Assembly: GCA_041674745.1 (NCBI GenBank)
Contig: JBAYVD010000001.1
Location: 434,001 to 498,000, forward strand
Reading direction: 5' to 3'
Source: UBA2040 sp041674745
GTDB lineage: Bacteria > Bacteroidota > Bacteroidia > Flavobacteriales_D > Crocinitomicaceae
DNA length: 64,000 bases
Numbering within the stretch: the first letter of the stretch is position 1; each line of letters opens with the position of its first letter. Positions 50,657 through 59,698 of the stretch are shown piece after piece. A program made the translations under genes and the position numbers. The notes beneath the pieces were generated by a model. The model saw nothing but the letters and a program-made list of their open reading frames with translations, made no database searches and was not told where the DNA came from.

Positions 50657-51995
50657 AATTTTCCTGAATTTAATTTTTTTGGTTGCTCCTCTGTATTTTT
50701 CGGCACAGGTAACGCTTTCTAACCCTTATTCATTTTACGGAATTGGCGAGTTGTCGAACTCGAGTGATCCCATACAACGTGCTTTGGGTGGTTCAAGTTT
50801 TGCCTATTCAGATTCTACGATGGTTAACTATTACAACGCTGCTTCACATGCTTCACTCGTTAAAGGAAATCCGTTGTTGTCCATTTCACTAAATGGACGA
50901 TACGCGCAAGAAACGGAAGGAGCTGTTAAAAATACGAGTCAATTTTTCACCTTGGAACATTTGTATTTTGCTGTTCCTTTTGCCAACCGACTGGGTATTG
51001 CATTCGGTTTATCACCTTATTCCAAACGAGGATATAACTTTTCGTCTTATTCCATTGTTGGTGGAGATTCTTTGAAGTTCAATTACGAAGGCAAGGGAAA
51101 TTCAACCAAAGCATTTGTTGCCTTGTCGGCGAATATTGTTAAAAAAGAGAATTTAAAAATTGCTGTAGGGTCAAATTTGGGTTATTTGTTCGGTCAGACA
51201 TCCAATTCAAAAACGAGCGCATTTGTTGGGGAATCATCCGGAGGCGTTTTTATTCATACCGATCGATTAAAATCATTTCATTATGACCTTTCTGCTTCGG
51301 TATTTTATCGTTTGAATAAATTGAATAGTTTTCAATTCAGTGCTTATTATGACCCATCTCAAAAATTGAATGCTCGTACTAGTGAAAGTTTGTATTATTT
51401 CGAAACGAATAAGGATGGGACCAATTCCACATCAATCGTTTCTACAACCGAAAGTTCAGAAAAAGTAATCTCAGCGCCCGCCTTGAAATTGGGTTTAAAC
51501 TATACACAAACCTTTCACCGAATCTCTAGAAAGAATCGAGAATTCAATTCGAATCTTCACTATGTTCTAGAATATCAAAAAACGATTTATTCCGATTATC
51601 GTCAAGAATTTAATTCCACCGTATTGAAACCTTATTCGAGTGATTTTTCACGATATTCTTTGGGGATTCAATACACCCCTAACACAGATTATTACAACAA
51701 TGCAACTACCGTAAGTTTTTGGAATAGAATGATCTACCGAGTAGGCGCCTATTCAACCGTATTGCCTTATCAGTTCGGAGGTGTCAATTACAAACAGTTT
51801 GGCACAACATTTGGAATTGGTATACCGTTGGTGATGGATTACTCATTCTCTTCGATCAATATAGGAGTGGATTTGGGAAAAAGAACCAATACGGCAACTG
51901 GTGCGATAAATGGAAATTACATTGGTTTAAATGTCGGAGTTATTTTGTCACCGATGCGCGGCGACAAATGGTTTAGAAAAGTAAAATTGGATTAA
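50649..51995 (+). CDS. Outer membrane protein, probable beta-barrel
   Basis: A 448-residue exported protein. The signal peptide ends near YFSAQ. The mature start VTLSNPYSFYGIGELSNSSDPIQRALGGSSFAY resembles a recurrent Bacteroidota outer membrane protein type. The rest alternates aromatic and polar residues as in beta-barrel strands (e.g. FQFSAYYDPS, YSFSSINIGVDLG). It starts inside the coaX gene. Neither substrate nor role is evident; the cluster with coaX, a TPR-like protein and lptC seems characteristic. Confidence 0.8.
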   Translation: MGKIFLNLIFLVAPLYFSAQVTLSNPYSFYGIGELSNSSDPIQRALGGSSFAYSDSTMVNYYNAASHASLVKGNPLLSISLNGRYAQETEGAVKNTSQFFTLEHLYFAVPFANRLGIAFGLSPYSKRGYNFSSYSIVGGDSLKFNYEGKGNSTKAFVALSANIVKKENLKIAVGSNLGYLFGQTSNSKTSAFVGESSGGVFIHTDRLKSFHYDLSASVFYRLNKLNSFQFSAYYDPSQKLNARTSESLYYFETNKDGTNSTSIVSTTESSEKVISAPALKLGLNYTQTFHRISRKNREFNSNLHYVLEYQKTIYSDYRQEFNSTVLKPYSSDFSRYSLGIQYTPNTDYYNNATTVSFWNRMIYRVGAYSTVLPYQFGGVNYKQFGTTFGIGIPLVMDYSFSSINIGVDLGKRTNTATGAINGNYIGLNVGVILSPMRGDKWFRKVKLD

Positions 51996-52004
51996 TAAAT
52001 AGAA

Positions 52005-53255
52005 ATGATGAAATTGAAGAGAATTTTTTTAGCGTTGACCTTACTTGTTGGTTTTGGAGCGTTTGCTCAGGAGGGATCTGATGCAGAGAGAGAATGTCTT
52101 AGAATGCGCTTTTTGGCCGGTGAAGAGTTGAAAATTAACAATTTCGCAGGTGCATCAACTTATTACTTAAGAGGGGAGAAAATTTGCGGGGGGTATGACA
52201 AGGCGAATTACGACCGTTTGATAGGTTCTTTGCGCAACACCATCTCTGAAGAAAAAGACGAGGCAAAAGTGAAAGCCTATACCGATACTTTGTTGGCGGT
52301 TTATGATCGTGCTGAAAAAGCAACTATCGTTGGAGCGGAAACTTATTTGTTGAGAGCACAATATGAATTGTCTTCTACCAAACCACGCCATGACGTTGCC
52401 GATAATTTCTTTGTAAAAGGAATGGACGCTGCTGGTTTGAAATTGGACGAAGCCTACGTAACACTTTATTATTACAATTTATTGGTCATGGTAAATTCAG
52501 TAGCAGCTGATAAAAAACCAGCCATGAAGAAAAGATACATCAGTGAATACTTCCGATTGTCTAAGCTAGCTACCGATGCAAAAATGAGCGCGACGACGTT
52601 GGAGACTTTGAATACGTATTTGAACTATGTGGTAAAAACATGTGATGATATCGTTCCAGAATTGAAAGGGTTCATGACTACTTTGCCACAGGACAAAGAA
52701 GCGAAATTGTCTACTGTAAACAATTTCATTGGTTTATTGGAAAGCAAAAACTGCGAGAGCAGCAAAGAATACGAAATGTTGATTGATACCTTGATTAAAA
52801 TCAATCCAGGTTTCCAAACGATGTTGGTGAAAGCAAGATTGATGGTTTCTAAAAAACGATACAACGAAGCCATGGAAGTGTACCGCGATGCGAAACCTTT
52901 GGCGCCAGATGCTGCAGCACAAGAAGATATTGAGTATGAAATTTTGAAAATGCAATTTGCACAAGGCAGCTACAAAGCAGCATACGGAACAGCGATGGGA
53001 ATTTCTGGTAAAAACAAAAACGAAGCGTTGAAAATGGCTGGTCAATGTGTCGCGCAATTGGCGAACAGTTGTGGTACAAGTACTGTTGACCGTAAATTCA
53101 ATTACTATTATGCTTCTGAATTGTATGCAAGAGCAGGCGTTTCTGGAAAATATGCTGGAAACTTCCCTACAGACGGTGAATTGTTTGACAACGGCTATTC
53201 CAAAGGACAAAGTGTAAACTTATCATGCTGGGGTGTGAACGTGACCATTCGTTAA
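52005..53255 (+). CDS. Exported TPR-like protein
   Basis: A 416-residue exported protein. The signal peptide ends at GAFAQ, then DAERECLRMRFLAGEELKINNFAGASTYYLRGEKICGG. The helical body, with repeated Leu/Ala/Tyr spacing (ARLMVSKKRYNEAMEVYRDAK; EDIEYEILKMQFAQGSYKAAYGTAM), fits tetratricopeptide repeats. The C-terminus ends SVNLSCWGVNVTIR. Between an outer membrane protein and lptC it may act in envelope assembly. The stop TAA overlaps the lptC ATG by one base. Confidence 0.8.
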   Translation: MMKLKRIFLALTLLVGFGAFAQEGSDAERECLRMRFLAGEELKINNFAGASTYYLRGEKICGGYDKANYDRLIGSLRNTISEEKDEAKVKAYTDTLLAVYDRAEKATIVGAETYLLRAQYELSSTKPRHDVADNFFVKGMDAAGLKLDEAYVTLYYYNLLVMVNSVAADKKPAMKKRYISEYFRLSKLATDAKMSATTLETLNTYLNYVVKTCDDIVPELKGFMTTLPQDKEAKLSTVNNFIGLLESKNCESSKEYEMLIDTLIKINPGFQTMLVKARLMVSKKRYNEAMEVYRDAKPLAPDAAAQEDIEYEILKMQFAQGSYKAAYGTAMGISGKNKNEALKMAGQCVAQLANSCGTSTVDRKFNYYYASELYARAGVSGKYAGNFPTDGELFDNGYSKGQSVNLSCWGVNVTIR

Positions 53256-53818
53256 TGTTCAACCGTAAGAAAATAAAACAAATTTTTGGAATTCCTGCTA
53301 GCCTTGTGTTGGCAGGATTCCTTTTTTCATGCGTGAACGATTTGGATCAAATTCGTCGCGTAACCTATGATCCCAAAGCACCCGAAGAAGTAATTCAAGA
53401 CATGGAGGTGTTTTACACCGATAGTGGCTATGCCAAAGTACGGATCTATGCAAAACTAGCAGAGACCTATTCTTTCCCGGTTCCAGTGACCAAATTAAAG
53501 GATGGTGTTAAAGTAGATTTTTATGACGAAAGTGGTGAAATAGTCTCTACGTTAACCGCTTTGTATGGTGAGGTGCGCTTGCAAGAAGGGACTATGTTTG
53601 TGCGTGATTCAGTACGCTTGTTTAACTACGAAAAAGACCAACGAATGGAGACGGAAGAATTGATCTGGAACCAAAAAGATAGTTTGATTTATACAGAAAA
53701 AAGCGTGGTTGTAAAATCGCCAAAAGGACTCATGTATGGACAAGGTGTTCGTACCAAACAAGATTTTAGCACGTTTACTTTTATGCGTCCCACGGGTCAA
53801 ATCAATATGGACAAATAA
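53255..53818 (+). CDS. lptC: LPS export protein LptC-like lipoprotein
   Basis: A 187-residue envelope protein of the LptC family, which passes LPS between the inner-membrane transporter and the periplasmic bridge. The N-terminal helix ends in a lipobox-like FLFSC. Mature residues have VFYTDSGYAKVRIYAKLAETYSFP, FYDESGEIVSTLTALYGEVR and the TKQDFSTFTFMRPTGQI end common to the Bacteroidota form. The start at 53255 is preferred, as the ten earlier codons are inside the preceding gene. It ends the coaX operon. Confidence 0.88.
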   Translation: MFNRKKIKQIFGIPASLVLAGFLFSCVNDLDQIRRVTYDPKAPEEVIQDMEVFYTDSGYAKVRIYAKLAETYSFPVPVTKLKDGVKVDFYDESGEIVSTLTALYGEVRLQEGTMFVRDSVRLFNYEKDQRMETEELIWNQKDSLIYTEKSVVVKSPKGLMYGQGVRTKQDFSTFTFMRPTGQINMDK

Positions 53819-53840
53819 ACCTTGTAAGAGGAAAATCTTT

Positions 53841-53848
53841 TATCTTTG
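53841..53848 (+). promoter_or_regulatory. -7 element TATCTTTG of the two small genes after lptC
   Basis: Exact TAnnTTTG match 20 bases before the ATG at 53869. Confidence 0.5.
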
Positions 53849-53868
53849 AACCACAACAACTGAATTCC

Positions 53869-54093
53869 ATGGAAACCTATAATAAAATAATGCGCTTTTT
53901 CTGGTTGGGAATGGCCATCGCTTCGTTCGTGATTATTACCTATTTCTGCATTGTGCAAGGGTACAAAACCTGGGTTTACTATTACGTTTTTACCTTTATC
54001 AGTTTATTGATGTTTTTGATGAAAACGTGGATGATGCGCCGCATGAAACACCACCTAAAATATTTAGAGGAGCAACAAAACAATGCCGATTGA
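53869..54093 (+). CDS. Small two-helix membrane protein
   Basis: A 74-residue protein with two membrane helices (about 8-30 and 36-52) and a positive C-terminus (MMRRMKHHLKYLEEQ), so both ends are probably cytoplasmic. I recognise no family. It overlaps the next gene by 11 bases and has its own promoter, so the pair is a small operon. Confidence 0.75.
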   Translation: METYNKIMRFFWLGMAIASFVIITYFCIVQGYKTWVYYYVFTFISLLMFLMKTWMMRRMKHHLKYLEEQQNNAD

Positions 54094-54457
54094 ATCGTTA
54101 CGTTATCGTTTGCGCATAGCGGATAAAATTGTGGGTTTTAAAAAGCAAATTCACCAAATTGACTTTTACTCCAAAGACCAATATGCTTGGAATGGACAAG
54201 AATTGGCATTTGAAATTCAGGATCCTTTCACAGGTTATTTTGATAAGAATAGAAGAGCCATCTATTCCGAAGATATTGTAGAATTTCATGACCCAAATAA
54301 CTCCTTTCACGGTCTGATTCTTTTTGATGCACCACTGCAAGAATTTCAAATTTTGGATTGGGAAAAACAGACTTTACGATCTGAAAAATCCTTTCACGAT
54401 TGGATGCAAACCAGTTTAGTCTGGAAAAGTTATCATTTTATTCAAGGAATAGTGTAA
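54083..54457 (+). CDS. Unknown protein with a YopX-like motif
   Basis: A 124-residue soluble protein. Residues about 48-80 (FTGYFDKNRRAIYSEDIVEFHDPNN then GLILFD) resemble the TGLxDKNGxxIYEGDIVxF motif of phage-type YopX domains. The N-terminal half (YRLRIADKIVGFKKQ) does not match. It overlaps the small membrane protein gene by 11 bases. A chromosomal cousin of YopX is inferred, not shown; the function is unknown. Confidence 0.6.
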   Translation: MPIESLRYRLRIADKIVGFKKQIHQIDFYSKDQYAWNGQELAFEIQDPFTGYFDKNRRAIYSEDIVEFHDPNNSFHGLILFDAPLQEFQILDWEKQTLRSEKSFHDWMQTSLVWKSYHFIQGIV

Positions 54458-54490
54458 CTTTTTTAATCACTTAGGGTCTATACTAATAAC

Positions 54491-57040
54491 ATGAAAATTG
54501 TCTTTGTCCTTTTCTTCCTTTTGAGCAGTGGGAATTTTCTTGCGCAGCAACTTTTTTCGGGTGTAGTGTATGATGAAAACAACATTCCCATACCGCAAGC
54601 CAAGTTGTATGTTAAAAATGCGGATGATTTTCGAACGATTGCCGATTTGAATGGGTATTTCGAAATGCGTTTGATGCCGGGTGAATACTATGTGATTATC
54701 ACATTCACCGGTTATGAAAACCAAGAATATTATTTGCCGATGGCGGATTTGCCAATAAAACATGATATTCATCTCGTACCTACCAAGATTCAAGATATTT
54801 ATGATATCGAAGTATCGGCTAAAAAATCCAATCCGGGTCGTGATATTATGTTGGAGGTCGTAAAAAGACGCGAACAAATCAACCCATGGAATTATCCCCA
54901 CAAAGTAGAAGTCTACACACGGGCCACTGAACAAATTAGCCAAGACCAAAAATCCAAAGAAAAAGAAACGGAGGATGCGGCGAATAAAACCGAAAAAGAA
55001 ACCAAAAAAGAAGAGAAGAAAAAGGAAAAACCAACTGAAAATTCGGAGGAAACGGAAGTAGATCCTTTTGCGGCGGAGAAAAAAGCACAAGAAGCAGAGC
55101 TGTCGAAAGTGACCAGTAGCATGAATTTGGTAGAAGTGCAATTAACGCGGAATTACAGTCCACCAAGAGACGTGAAAGAACTTCGGAATGCGTATGAAGT
55201 GCGCGGGAACAAGCAAAATCTGTATTACACGACTACCGTCAAATCCAATTTCAATTTTTTTGAAAACCTATTGCACCTGGATGATTTGCACGAAACCCCT
55301 GTCAGTTCACCGATTTCTGGACCAGGGATTCTCAGTTACAAATACCGTTTGGAGGAACAATACGAAGAAAATGGTCAGAAAATCAGCAAAATAAGGATTA
55401 TAGCGCGAAATACAGCCACTACTACTTTGTCAGGAACGATTTGGGTGATTGACTCCATTTGGATGATTCAGAAGCTGGAATTGACGATGGAAAAAGGCAA
55501 TTTGCACATGTACGATCACTTCACGGTGTATCAAGAATACGACAATTACGGCGATACCTTGAATGTTTTGACGAATCAAAAATTGACCTATGGGGTAAAA
55601 TACAAAAATGACGTTTCGGAATGCGTCACCAATTCTCAATTCAGAAGCTACAATTTTCAGCCAAATTTCCCAGCTAAATTTTTCAATAACGAAGTTTCAG
55701 TAACGGAACAAGAAGCGTTCGACAAAGACACCACCTTTTGGAACACGCAAAGAGGGTTTGCTTTGACGGACCAGGAACAACGGTATATATTCGTGAAAGA
55801 CAGCATTGAAATTGCCCATAACAAAAAAGAATATTTGGATTCTGTAGACCAAATTTTCAATAAGGTAACGGCGTTAAAAGTATTGTGGTTTGGCGTCGAT
55901 CACCGAAACCGAACCAATAAAACACAGTGGAGTATTAATTCAGTAGCGGCTTTTGTGCGTCCCTTGTACATTGCTGGGCCTCGTTTGGCGCCTGGTTTTA
56001 ATTATTTCAAGAAATGGAAAAATGAAAAGTATTTTGATGGATATGCAGAGATAACATTTGGCTTGCTCAATAAGGATGTAAAAGGAAATATCAATGGTTC
56101 CTATCGCTACGATCCTTTCCATTTTGGCAATATCTCAGCAAATTTTGGGCATGATTTCGATGTTATCAGAAGTTATGACGCGATAACCCAGATATACAAA
56201 CGAAGCAATTTTATTGAGACCACCTCCTTATCCGTCGATCATTTTCGGGAATTGTTCAATGGTTTTTATTCAGACATTAATTTCACTTTTGCTGAAAGAA
56301 GGTCGGTGGACCAATATAAATTTGTGAAATTGTTGGACAAAGCTGTCCCCAACCAAGATCCGAATGAATTTCAGACGTATCAAGCTTTGGTGGGCGTTTT
56401 TACCTTGTCGTACACGCCGGGTCAAAAATTCATGCGAGAACCCAATCGAAAAGTGCGTTTGGGTTCCAAATGGCCATCGATTTACGCGACCTATGAGCGA
56501 GGAATTCCCAAACTTTTTGGTAGCGACATCAACCATGAATATTTGCTTGGAGGTATTACTCAAACCTTTAAAATTGGAACCATTGGAACCTCGAGTTACC
56601 ACATCAAATCGGGTCAATTTCTTTCGGCCAAAGCCTTGTACGATGCGGATTTCAAATTCCATAGAAGAAGTGATCCATTTTGGTTTTCCAACCCGTTGTA
56701 TTCTTTTCAGGATTTGGATAGTTCGCTTCCTTCACGGAAAATATTTTACGAAGGCCACATCGTGCACCACGATAACGGCGCCATATTGAATAAAATTCCG
56801 TTCATGAAAAAAACAGGTATTGGTTTAGTGATGGGCGCTGGCATTCTGTATGTGAAAGAATTTGATTGGTTGCATTATGAAGTGCTGGCCGGATTGGAGC
56901 GGAATTTCAAATTCTCTAAACGCAAACTGCGCGTTGGTATTTACGGTGCGCTTTCGGATGGAAACCACATTTCCCCACAAGCCACCTGGAAAGTTTCTTT
57001 TGCTGTCCTGAATTTGAGGGATATGAAGTATAATTTTTAG
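54491..57040 (+). CDS. DUF5686 / carboxypeptidase-regulatory-like domain protein
   Basis: An 849-residue exported protein. A signal peptide ends near NFLAQ. A CarboxypepD-regulatory-like fold (about 22-95; FSGVVYDENNIPIPQAKLYVKN) precedes the DUF5686 domain, whose start is VSAKKSNPGRDIMLEVVKRREQINPWNYP. A very charged insert (about 155-190, with KEKETEDAANKTEKETKKEE) interrupts it. The C-terminal region reads like beta-barrel strands (YHIKSGQFLSAKALYDADF). It probably sits in the outer membrane. The stop codon abuts that of the convergent cargo gene directly. Confidence 0.85.
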   Translation: MKIVFVLFFLLSSGNFLAQQLFSGVVYDENNIPIPQAKLYVKNADDFRTIADLNGYFEMRLMPGEYYVIITFTGYENQEYYLPMADLPIKHDIHLVPTKIQDIYDIEVSAKKSNPGRDIMLEVVKRREQINPWNYPHKVEVYTRATEQISQDQKSKEKETEDAANKTEKETKKEEKKKEKPTENSEETEVDPFAAEKKAQEAELSKVTSSMNLVEVQLTRNYSPPRDVKELRNAYEVRGNKQNLYYTTTVKSNFNFFENLLHLDDLHETPVSSPISGPGILSYKYRLEEQYEENGQKISKIRIIARNTATTTLSGTIWVIDSIWMIQKLELTMEKGNLHMYDHFTVYQEYDNYGDTLNVLTNQKLTYGVKYKNDVSECVTNSQFRSYNFQPNFPAKFFNNEVSVTEQEAFDKDTTFWNTQRGFALTDQEQRYIFVKDSIEIAHNKKEYLDSVDQIFNKVTALKVLWFGVDHRNRTNKTQWSINSVAAFVRPLYIAGPRLAPGFNYFKKWKNEKYFDGYAEITFGLLNKDVKGNINGSYRYDPFHFGNISANFGHDFDVIRSYDAITQIYKRSNFIETTSLSVDHFRELFNGFYSDINFTFAERRSVDQYKFVKLLDKAVPNQDPNEFQTYQALVGVFTLSYTPGQKFMREPNRKVRLGSKWPSIYATYERGIPKLFGSDINHEYLLGGITQTFKIGTIGTSSYHIKSGQFLSAKALYDADFKFHRRSDPFWFSNPLYSFQDLDSSLPSRKIFYEGHIVHHDNGAILNKIPFMKKTGIGLVMGAGILYVKEFDWLHYEVLAGLERNFKFSKRKLRVGIYGALSDGNHISPQATWKVSFAVLNLRDMKYNF

Positions 57041-58213
57041 TTATTCTATCACCACTATTTTTTCTCGATACACTTCTTCTCCGCTGGTATTTTTAACGAC
57101 CACAAGGTACGTGCCTGAACTCAAATTGGTTTGTATGAATTTTTCCTGGCAGTTCTCTTGAATTGTTATTTCACTTGCTAGACTGCCTGTTGTATTCAAA
57201 ATTTGAATGGTATAGCTGCTCTCCAACTTACCTTTCAGGTAAAATGAACCTTGGTTGGGGATAGGGTAGATGCTAACCTGCTCTTTTTTCTTTTCTCCCA
57301 GCCCTAAGCCATATACAAACACCGTTACGGTATCTGTAGAATAAAAACCATTTAGGTTGCGGGTAACCACATACGTTGTATTCACCGATGGAGAAACATA
57401 CACTCCCGCCGTATTGCTCGCCACAGGTATACCACTTAGCTCCGTCCAAATATCTGGCATGTTGCTGATTTTCTGACCAATAAACGCTGTATCACCAATG
57501 TAAATAGTTTGGTCTGGCCCCGCATCTACAGGTATGCCACCAGGGATGCTATCCAACGGAATGACAGATACATCATCGATAAGGAAATAGGTTTGGCCAA
57601 TACCACCAGTTGAATAATACATTCCCTGTGTGGTTTCTGCATCGGTATTGAAATTGCCCAAAGTGATAAATTGCTCGCCGCCAATGGCTTGGTATATACC
57701 GCTGAATTTTACCCAATTGAGCGTATCATCAATGATCTCGTTGTTGAAGTATTTGAGTTGGGCGTTTACGTTAAAATAGTAAGGCGTTGTGGAAAATAGA
57801 GCCATATCGCTAAAATGGATGCCCAAATTATTGGATGCATACCAAGAATAATATTCGCCCACACTGCAATACAACTCTACCCAATAGGACTTCGTTGCGT
57901 GCAAAGTTTCTAGTAACACTACAGAAACATATTCTCTCGAATTCGTCCCAAGTAAATCGTAAGTAGCGAGACCTATATACGCACTATCCGAATGAGGCAC
58001 TTGCAAGGGAGCCAAAGGAAAAGCACATTCATTGAAGTAATCTGGTGTGCTGGTATTAGGATTATACCAATTTGAAACCCCCACCCCCCCTGAAATACTT
58101 GGAACTACATATGCAAAAGACGATTTATTCTCAAAACTGGGGTTGGGAACCAAATTGTATTGTCCAATGCTCTGTAAGGGAAAGTACAAAACAAAAAGAA
58201 GTAAATATTTCAT
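57041..58213 (-). CDS. Exported protein with T9SS type A sorting domain
   Basis: A 390-residue exported protein. The signal peptide ends near SIGQ, then YNLVPNPSFENKSSFAY. The main body (about 20-230) is a jelly-roll-like adhesion fold. A middle part has DAGPDQTIYIGDT, as in PKD/Ig linkers. The last ~75 residues, VSIYPIPNQGSFYLKGKL ... SSGTYLVVVKNTSG, are a type A T9SS C-terminal sorting domain. It would be secreted or surface-anchored. Function beyond that is unknown. Confidence 0.88.
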   Translation of the reverse strand: MKYLLLFVLYFPLQSIGQYNLVPNPSFENKSSFAYVVPSISGGVGVSNWYNPNTSTPDYFNECAFPLAPLQVPHSDSAYIGLATYDLLGTNSREYVSVVLLETLHATKSYWVELYCSVGEYYSWYASNNLGIHFSDMALFSTTPYYFNVNAQLKYFNNEIIDDTLNWVKFSGIYQAIGGEQFITLGNFNTDAETTQGMYYSTGGIGQTYFLIDDVSVIPLDSIPGGIPVDAGPDQTIYIGDTAFIGQKISNMPDIWTELSGIPVASNTAGVYVSPSVNTTYVVTRNLNGFYSTDTVTVFVYGLGLGEKKKEQVSIYPIPNQGSFYLKGKLESSYTIQILNTTGSLASEITIQENCQEKFIQTNLSSGTYLVVVKNTSGEEVYREKIVVIE

Positions 58214-58483
58214 GTAAAACGGTTAAAGGAAGAGATTAAAGCTAAAACAAAAAAACGAAAAATTAGCAAGGACCAGCTGAGAATCCATTAAAAAAAATCA
58301 TTTGTTAATTAATTTAACAAGCTGAATGGCAAATATTTATCAATTTAGTTGTCATTTAAGAGGAATGAATTGGTTTGTTTTGTTGGATTTTATTTTCTGT
58401 GATGGAAATTGTATAGAAACGTGTTCTCGGTTTTCTTCCTCAAAATTCAAATTCAAGAAACCTCATTTCTTTCTCGAAACAAT

Positions 58484-58491
58484 TATCTTTG
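58484..58491 (+). promoter_or_regulatory. -7 element TATCTTTG of kbl
   Basis: Exact TAnnTTTG match 16 bases before the kbl ATG at 58508. It lies within the longer open frame and so rules out a start upstream. Confidence 0.55.
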
Positions 58492-58507
58492 TCGAAAGCT
58501 CAAAAAC

Positions 58508-59698
58508 ATGTACGGAAAAATCAAAGATCATTTGGCCCAAGAATTAAAATCCATTGAAGAAGGTGGAATTTACAAACGCGAACGCATCATCACAACGCCA
58601 CAGGGCGCGAATGTACATGTGAGCACGGGCGAAGATGTGGTGATCATGTGTGCCAACAACTATTTGGGACTTTCTTCCAACCCAGAAGTGATTCAAGCGG
58701 CAAAAGATGCCTTGGATTCGCATGGTTTTGGTATGTCTTCCGTTCGGTTTATTTGTGGAACACAGGACATTCACAAAGAATTGGAACGAAAAATAGCGGA
58801 ATTTTACGGAACCGAAGATACGATTTTGTACGCAGCCGCTTTTGATGCCAACGGAGGTGTTTTTGAACCGCTTTTTGGTGAAGACGATGCGATTATATCC
58901 GATGAATTGAACCACGCTTCCATCATTGATGGGGTTCGACTTTGCAAAGCGCAACGTTACCGTTACAAGCATTCCAACATGGAAGATTTGGAGCAACAGT
59001 TGATTGCTGCACAAGCGCAAAAACACAGAATTATCGTTACCGATGGCGTTTTCTCCATGGACGGCGACATTGCCAAAATGAATGAAATTTGCGATTTGGC
59101 GGATAAATACGATGCCTTGGTAATGACAGACGAATGTCACTCTGCAGGATTTATTGGAAAAACAGGTCGTGGTGTGCCCGAATACCACAATTGCTCGAAT
59201 CGTGTTGACATCGTTACTGGAACCTTGGGCAAAGCTTTGGGCGGTGCGATGGGTGGCTATACAACAGGTCCAAAAGAAATTATCGACATGTTGCGTCAGC
59301 GTTCACGACCGTATTTGTTCTCCAATTCATTGGCACCAAGCATTGTTGGCGCGTCGATCAAAGTATTCGACATTTTAAGTTCTACGACTACTTTGCGTGA
59401 TACCTTAGAAGAAAACACGAAATATTTCAAAAAAGCAATCATTGAAGCCGGTTTTGATATCAAGCCAGGTGATTCACCGATTGTACCCATCATGTTGTAC
59501 GATGCAGCTTTATCCCAAAAATTTGCCGATTTGTTGTTGAAAGAAGGCGTGTATGCCATCGGGTTCTTTTACCCAGTAGTAGCAAAAGGTGCGGCGCGTA
59601 TTCGTACGCAAATTTCCGCAGCACACAGCAAAGCAGATTTGGACAAAGCGATAGCGGCGTTTATTAAAGTGGGGAAAGAGTTGAAGGTGATTGCGTAG
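58508..59698 (+). CDS. kbl: Glycine C-acetyltransferase (2-amino-3-ketobutyrate CoA ligase)
   Basis: A PLP enzyme of the alpha-oxoamine synthase family that takes part in threonine breakdown. From 58508 it is 396 residues, the usual length. It starts MYGKIKDHLAQELKSIEEGGIYKRERII. Also seen: NNYLGLSSNP, the pocket FDANGGVF, DELNHASIIDG, TDECHSAGFIGKTGRG, and the PLP Lys in TGTLGKALGGAMGG. Serine palmitoyltransferase is a close relative, but the first residues and spacing fit kbl better. A threonine dehydrogenase is not next to it. Confidence 0.9.
   Translation: MYGKIKDHLAQELKSIEEGGIYKRERIITTPQGANVHVSTGEDVVIMCANNYLGLSSNPEVIQAAKDALDSHGFGMSSVRFICGTQDIHKELERKIAEFYGTEDTILYAAAFDANGGVFEPLFGEDDAIISDELNHASIIDGVRLCKAQRYRYKHSNMEDLEQQLIAAQAQKHRIIVTDGVFSMDGDIAKMNEICDLADKYDALVMTDECHSAGFIGKTGRGVPEYHNCSNRVDIVTGTLGKALGGAMGGYTTGPKEIIDMLRQRSRPYLFSNSLAPSIVGASIKVFDILSSTTTLRDTLEENTKYFKKAIIEAGFDIKPGDSPIVPIMLYDAALSQKFADLLLKEGVYAIGFFYPVVAKGAARIRTQISAAHSKADLDKAIAAFIKVGKELKVIA

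Noticed and set aside
54467..55141. 224-codon open frame on the minus strand, rich in Phe
   Set aside because: It is the shadow of the Lys/Glu-rich insert of the DUF5686 gene; the composition (long Phe/Leu runs) is not protein-like and the opposite frame is a clear gene.
58544..59188. 214-codon open frame antisense to kbl
   Set aside because: Lies wholly inside a well-supported PLP enzyme gene, with no promoter or recognisable domain.
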